From CAZDCZ01 sp964504155 (GTDB lineage Bacteria > Bacteroidota > Bacteroidia > Bacteroidales > UBA12077): a stretch of 6,472 bases of DNA. Positions 5,638-6,472 of the stretch are shown here, piece after piece. Every line of letters starts with the position of its first letter. Positions within the stretch are counted from its first letter, which is position 1. Under the pieces are notes generated by a model. The model had not been told where the DNA came from and searched no databases. It was given only the letters and a program-made list of their open reading frames with translations. The DNA lies in the NCBI GenBank assembly GCA_964504155.1, contig CAZDCZ010000117.1:1-6472 (forward strand), read 5' to 3'. Made by a program: the position numbers and the translations under genes.

Positions 5638-5685
5638 CTAGCGCAGATTTGTAATTTGTGTAAAGTTACTGATTGCAAATCTGCG
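5638..5685. repeat. CGGATTTG-type palindrome, second copy
   Basis: CGCAGATTTGTAAT (5642-5655) pairs with ATTGCAAATCTGCG (5672-5685) over 14 bp with one wobble pair and a 16-nt loop. The left arm resembles 2055-2072 at 16 of 18 positions. It lies 13 bp after the AsmA-family stop codon. No T run follows directly; the transcript probably ends at the next hairpin instead. It looks like a REP-type unit dispersed from the accessory region or elsewhere in the genome. Confidence 0.7.
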
Positions 5686-5709
5686 ACAATAAGTAAATGC
5701 TAATAAAAC

Positions 5710-5738
5710 AAAAAAGCTTCCTGATTAAGGAAGCTTTT
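5710..5738 (-). terminator. Rho-independent terminator of rplS, possibly bidirectional
   Basis: AAAAGCTTCC (5712-5721) and GGAAGCTTTT (5729-5738) form a 10-bp stem around a 7-nt loop. On the minus strand six T residues finish the signal, 12 nt after the rplS stop. On the plus strand only four T residues follow, so it may also end the AsmA-family transcript less efficiently. Confidence 0.85.
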
Positions 5739-5750
5739 AATTTGTAAAAA

Positions 5751-6107
5751 CTATTTTGTATATCGTTTCTCTTTAATTCTTGCACGTTTACCGGTAAGTT
5801 CACGTAAATAGAAGATTCTAGCTCTTCTTACTTTACCATGTTTATTAACTTCAATTTTGTCAATAAATGGTGAGTTAAGTGGAAAAACTCTTTCAACACC
5901 AATACTACTTGACATTTTTCTTACGGTAAAAGTTTCTGAATTTCCGCTTCCTTTACGTTGTATTACAACTCCTTTATAATTTTGAATTCTTTCTTTAGTT
6001 CCCTCTTTAATTTTGTAGTGTACTGTAATAGTATCTCCACTTTTAAAATTAGGAAAATCCTTTTTGGCGGCGTATTCGTTTTCTACAACTTTCATTAAAT
6101 CCATCAC
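5751..6107 (-). CDS. rplS: 50S ribosomal protein L19
   Basis: A 118-residue protein, the normal length for L19, which sits at the 30S-50S interface of the ribosome. Recognisable segments are the N-terminal MDLMKVVENEYA (2-13), FKSGDTITVHYKIKEGTKER (21-40), YKGVVIQRKG (44-53), FTVRKMSSSIGVERVFP (60-76), VNKHGKVRRARIFYLR (87-102) and GKRARIKEKR (106-115). Two ATG codons stand in tandem at the start (6107 and 6104). The second gives the usual MDL N-terminus, so the true protein may be one residue shorter. No Shine-Dalgarno sequence is present, as expected in this phylum. It is transcribed alone here and converges on the AsmA-family gene. Confidence 0.97.
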   Translation of the reverse strand: MMDLMKVVENEYAAKKDFPNFKSGDTITVHYKIKEGTKERIQNYKGVVIQRKGSGNSETFTVRKMSSSIGVERVFPLNSPFIDKIEVNKHGKVRRARIFYLRELTGKRARIKEKRYTK

Positions 6108-6445
6108 AAATATCTGATTTAAGTTTTAATATCTTTTTTAACAGAGCGCAATATTACAAATATTTTTTCAAAACTAATAATTTTATCGTAGAAAAGTGTT
6201 AAAATTCTACGTATTATTCTGTATTTATTGCAGAGGTAAAATTAATATTTATAATTCAAATAATAACGAAAAAGTAATTGTTTTTATCGAATAATATTTC
6301 TTGTAAATATAGTAGTATTACTGCTTGATTTCAAGCACAAATCTAATGCGCTTTTGACTTTCTGTGTGTTAAATCTTATATCAAATTTATGTTAATAATT
6401 TCTTGATAAAGAGGATTACTTTAAAAAGTTGTGGAGAATCATTAT
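6108..6445. other. Non-coding AT-rich region upstream of rplS
   Basis: No ORF with recognisable content is seen on either strand. It should hold the rplS promoter: TAGTTTTG (minus strand, 6176-6169) matches TAnnTTTG and would give a leader of about 55 nt, but no -33 partner is clear. Two inverted repeats are present: CGTAGAA/TTCTACG (6187-6193 with 6205-6211, 11-nt loop) and GCTTG-attt-CAAGC (6323-6336). Their function is unknown. Confidence 0.5.
6169..6176 (-). promoter_or_regulatory. Possible -7 box, TAGTTTTG, for rplS
   Basis: Exact TAnnTTTG match on the minus strand, 61 nt before the rplS ATG. The region is AT-rich and no -33 TTG is seen at the standard spacing, so this is tentative. Confidence 0.3.
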
Positions 6446-6463
6446 AATCCGGGCTGAAAGCCC
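6446..6463. repeat. Small palindrome AATCC-GGGCT-gaa-AGCCC at right edge
   Basis: A 5-bp GC-rich stem with a 3-nt loop. Its first ten bases AATCCGGGCT are identical to 2070-2079, inside the palindrome pair ahead of the truncated RAYT. It may be the edge of another REP-like unit continuing beyond the window. Confidence 0.45.
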
Positions 6464-6472
6464 AATTTAATT

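Overview
The window looks like a piece of a low-GC Bacteroidota chromosome. Four things point that way. No gene start is preceded by a purine-rich Shine-Dalgarno sequence. Several upstream regions carry the Bacteroidota-type -7 box TAnnTTTG. The ribosomal protein L19 and the large AsmA-like protein resemble Bacteroidota members of their families. REP-associated tyrosine transposases (RAYTs) with their palindromes are common in that phylum. I cannot fix the genus; these assignments come from recognising families, not from a database search.

Left part (1-2396), accessory DNA. Three RAYT-derived genes lie here. One at the left edge (1-193, minus) is broken by two compensating frameshifts and runs out of the window. 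One (394-948, minus) looks intact, with an HxH motif and the expected tyrosine. One (2141-2341, plus) keeps only the N-terminus. Between and around them are several families of hairpin-forming repeats, some present as repeated composite blocks. A complete ParD/ParE-like toxin-antitoxin operon (1282-1801) sits between two direct copies of one repeat block.

Right part (2397-6472), ordinary chromosome. It holds a tRNA-Arg(ACG) on the minus strand with a clear promoter box and terminator. Next is a 947-residue membrane-anchored AsmA-family protein with an unusual Lys/Ala-rich coiled-coil tail. A palindromic repeat related to the one beside the truncated RAYT follows it. A terminator hairpin is shared by the converging genes, then comes rplS (L19) on the minus strand. 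The last 365 bases contain no convincing gene.

How the parts relate: the intact RAYT is the likely active enzyme for a palindrome family scattered around it. The degraded RAYTs are two relatives of a second subfamily, probably linked to the CGGATTTG-type palindromes. The toxin-antitoxin pair sits as a cargo-like insert inside the repeat field. The tRNA gene, with its 3' end facing the accessory segment, marks the border to conserved chromosome.
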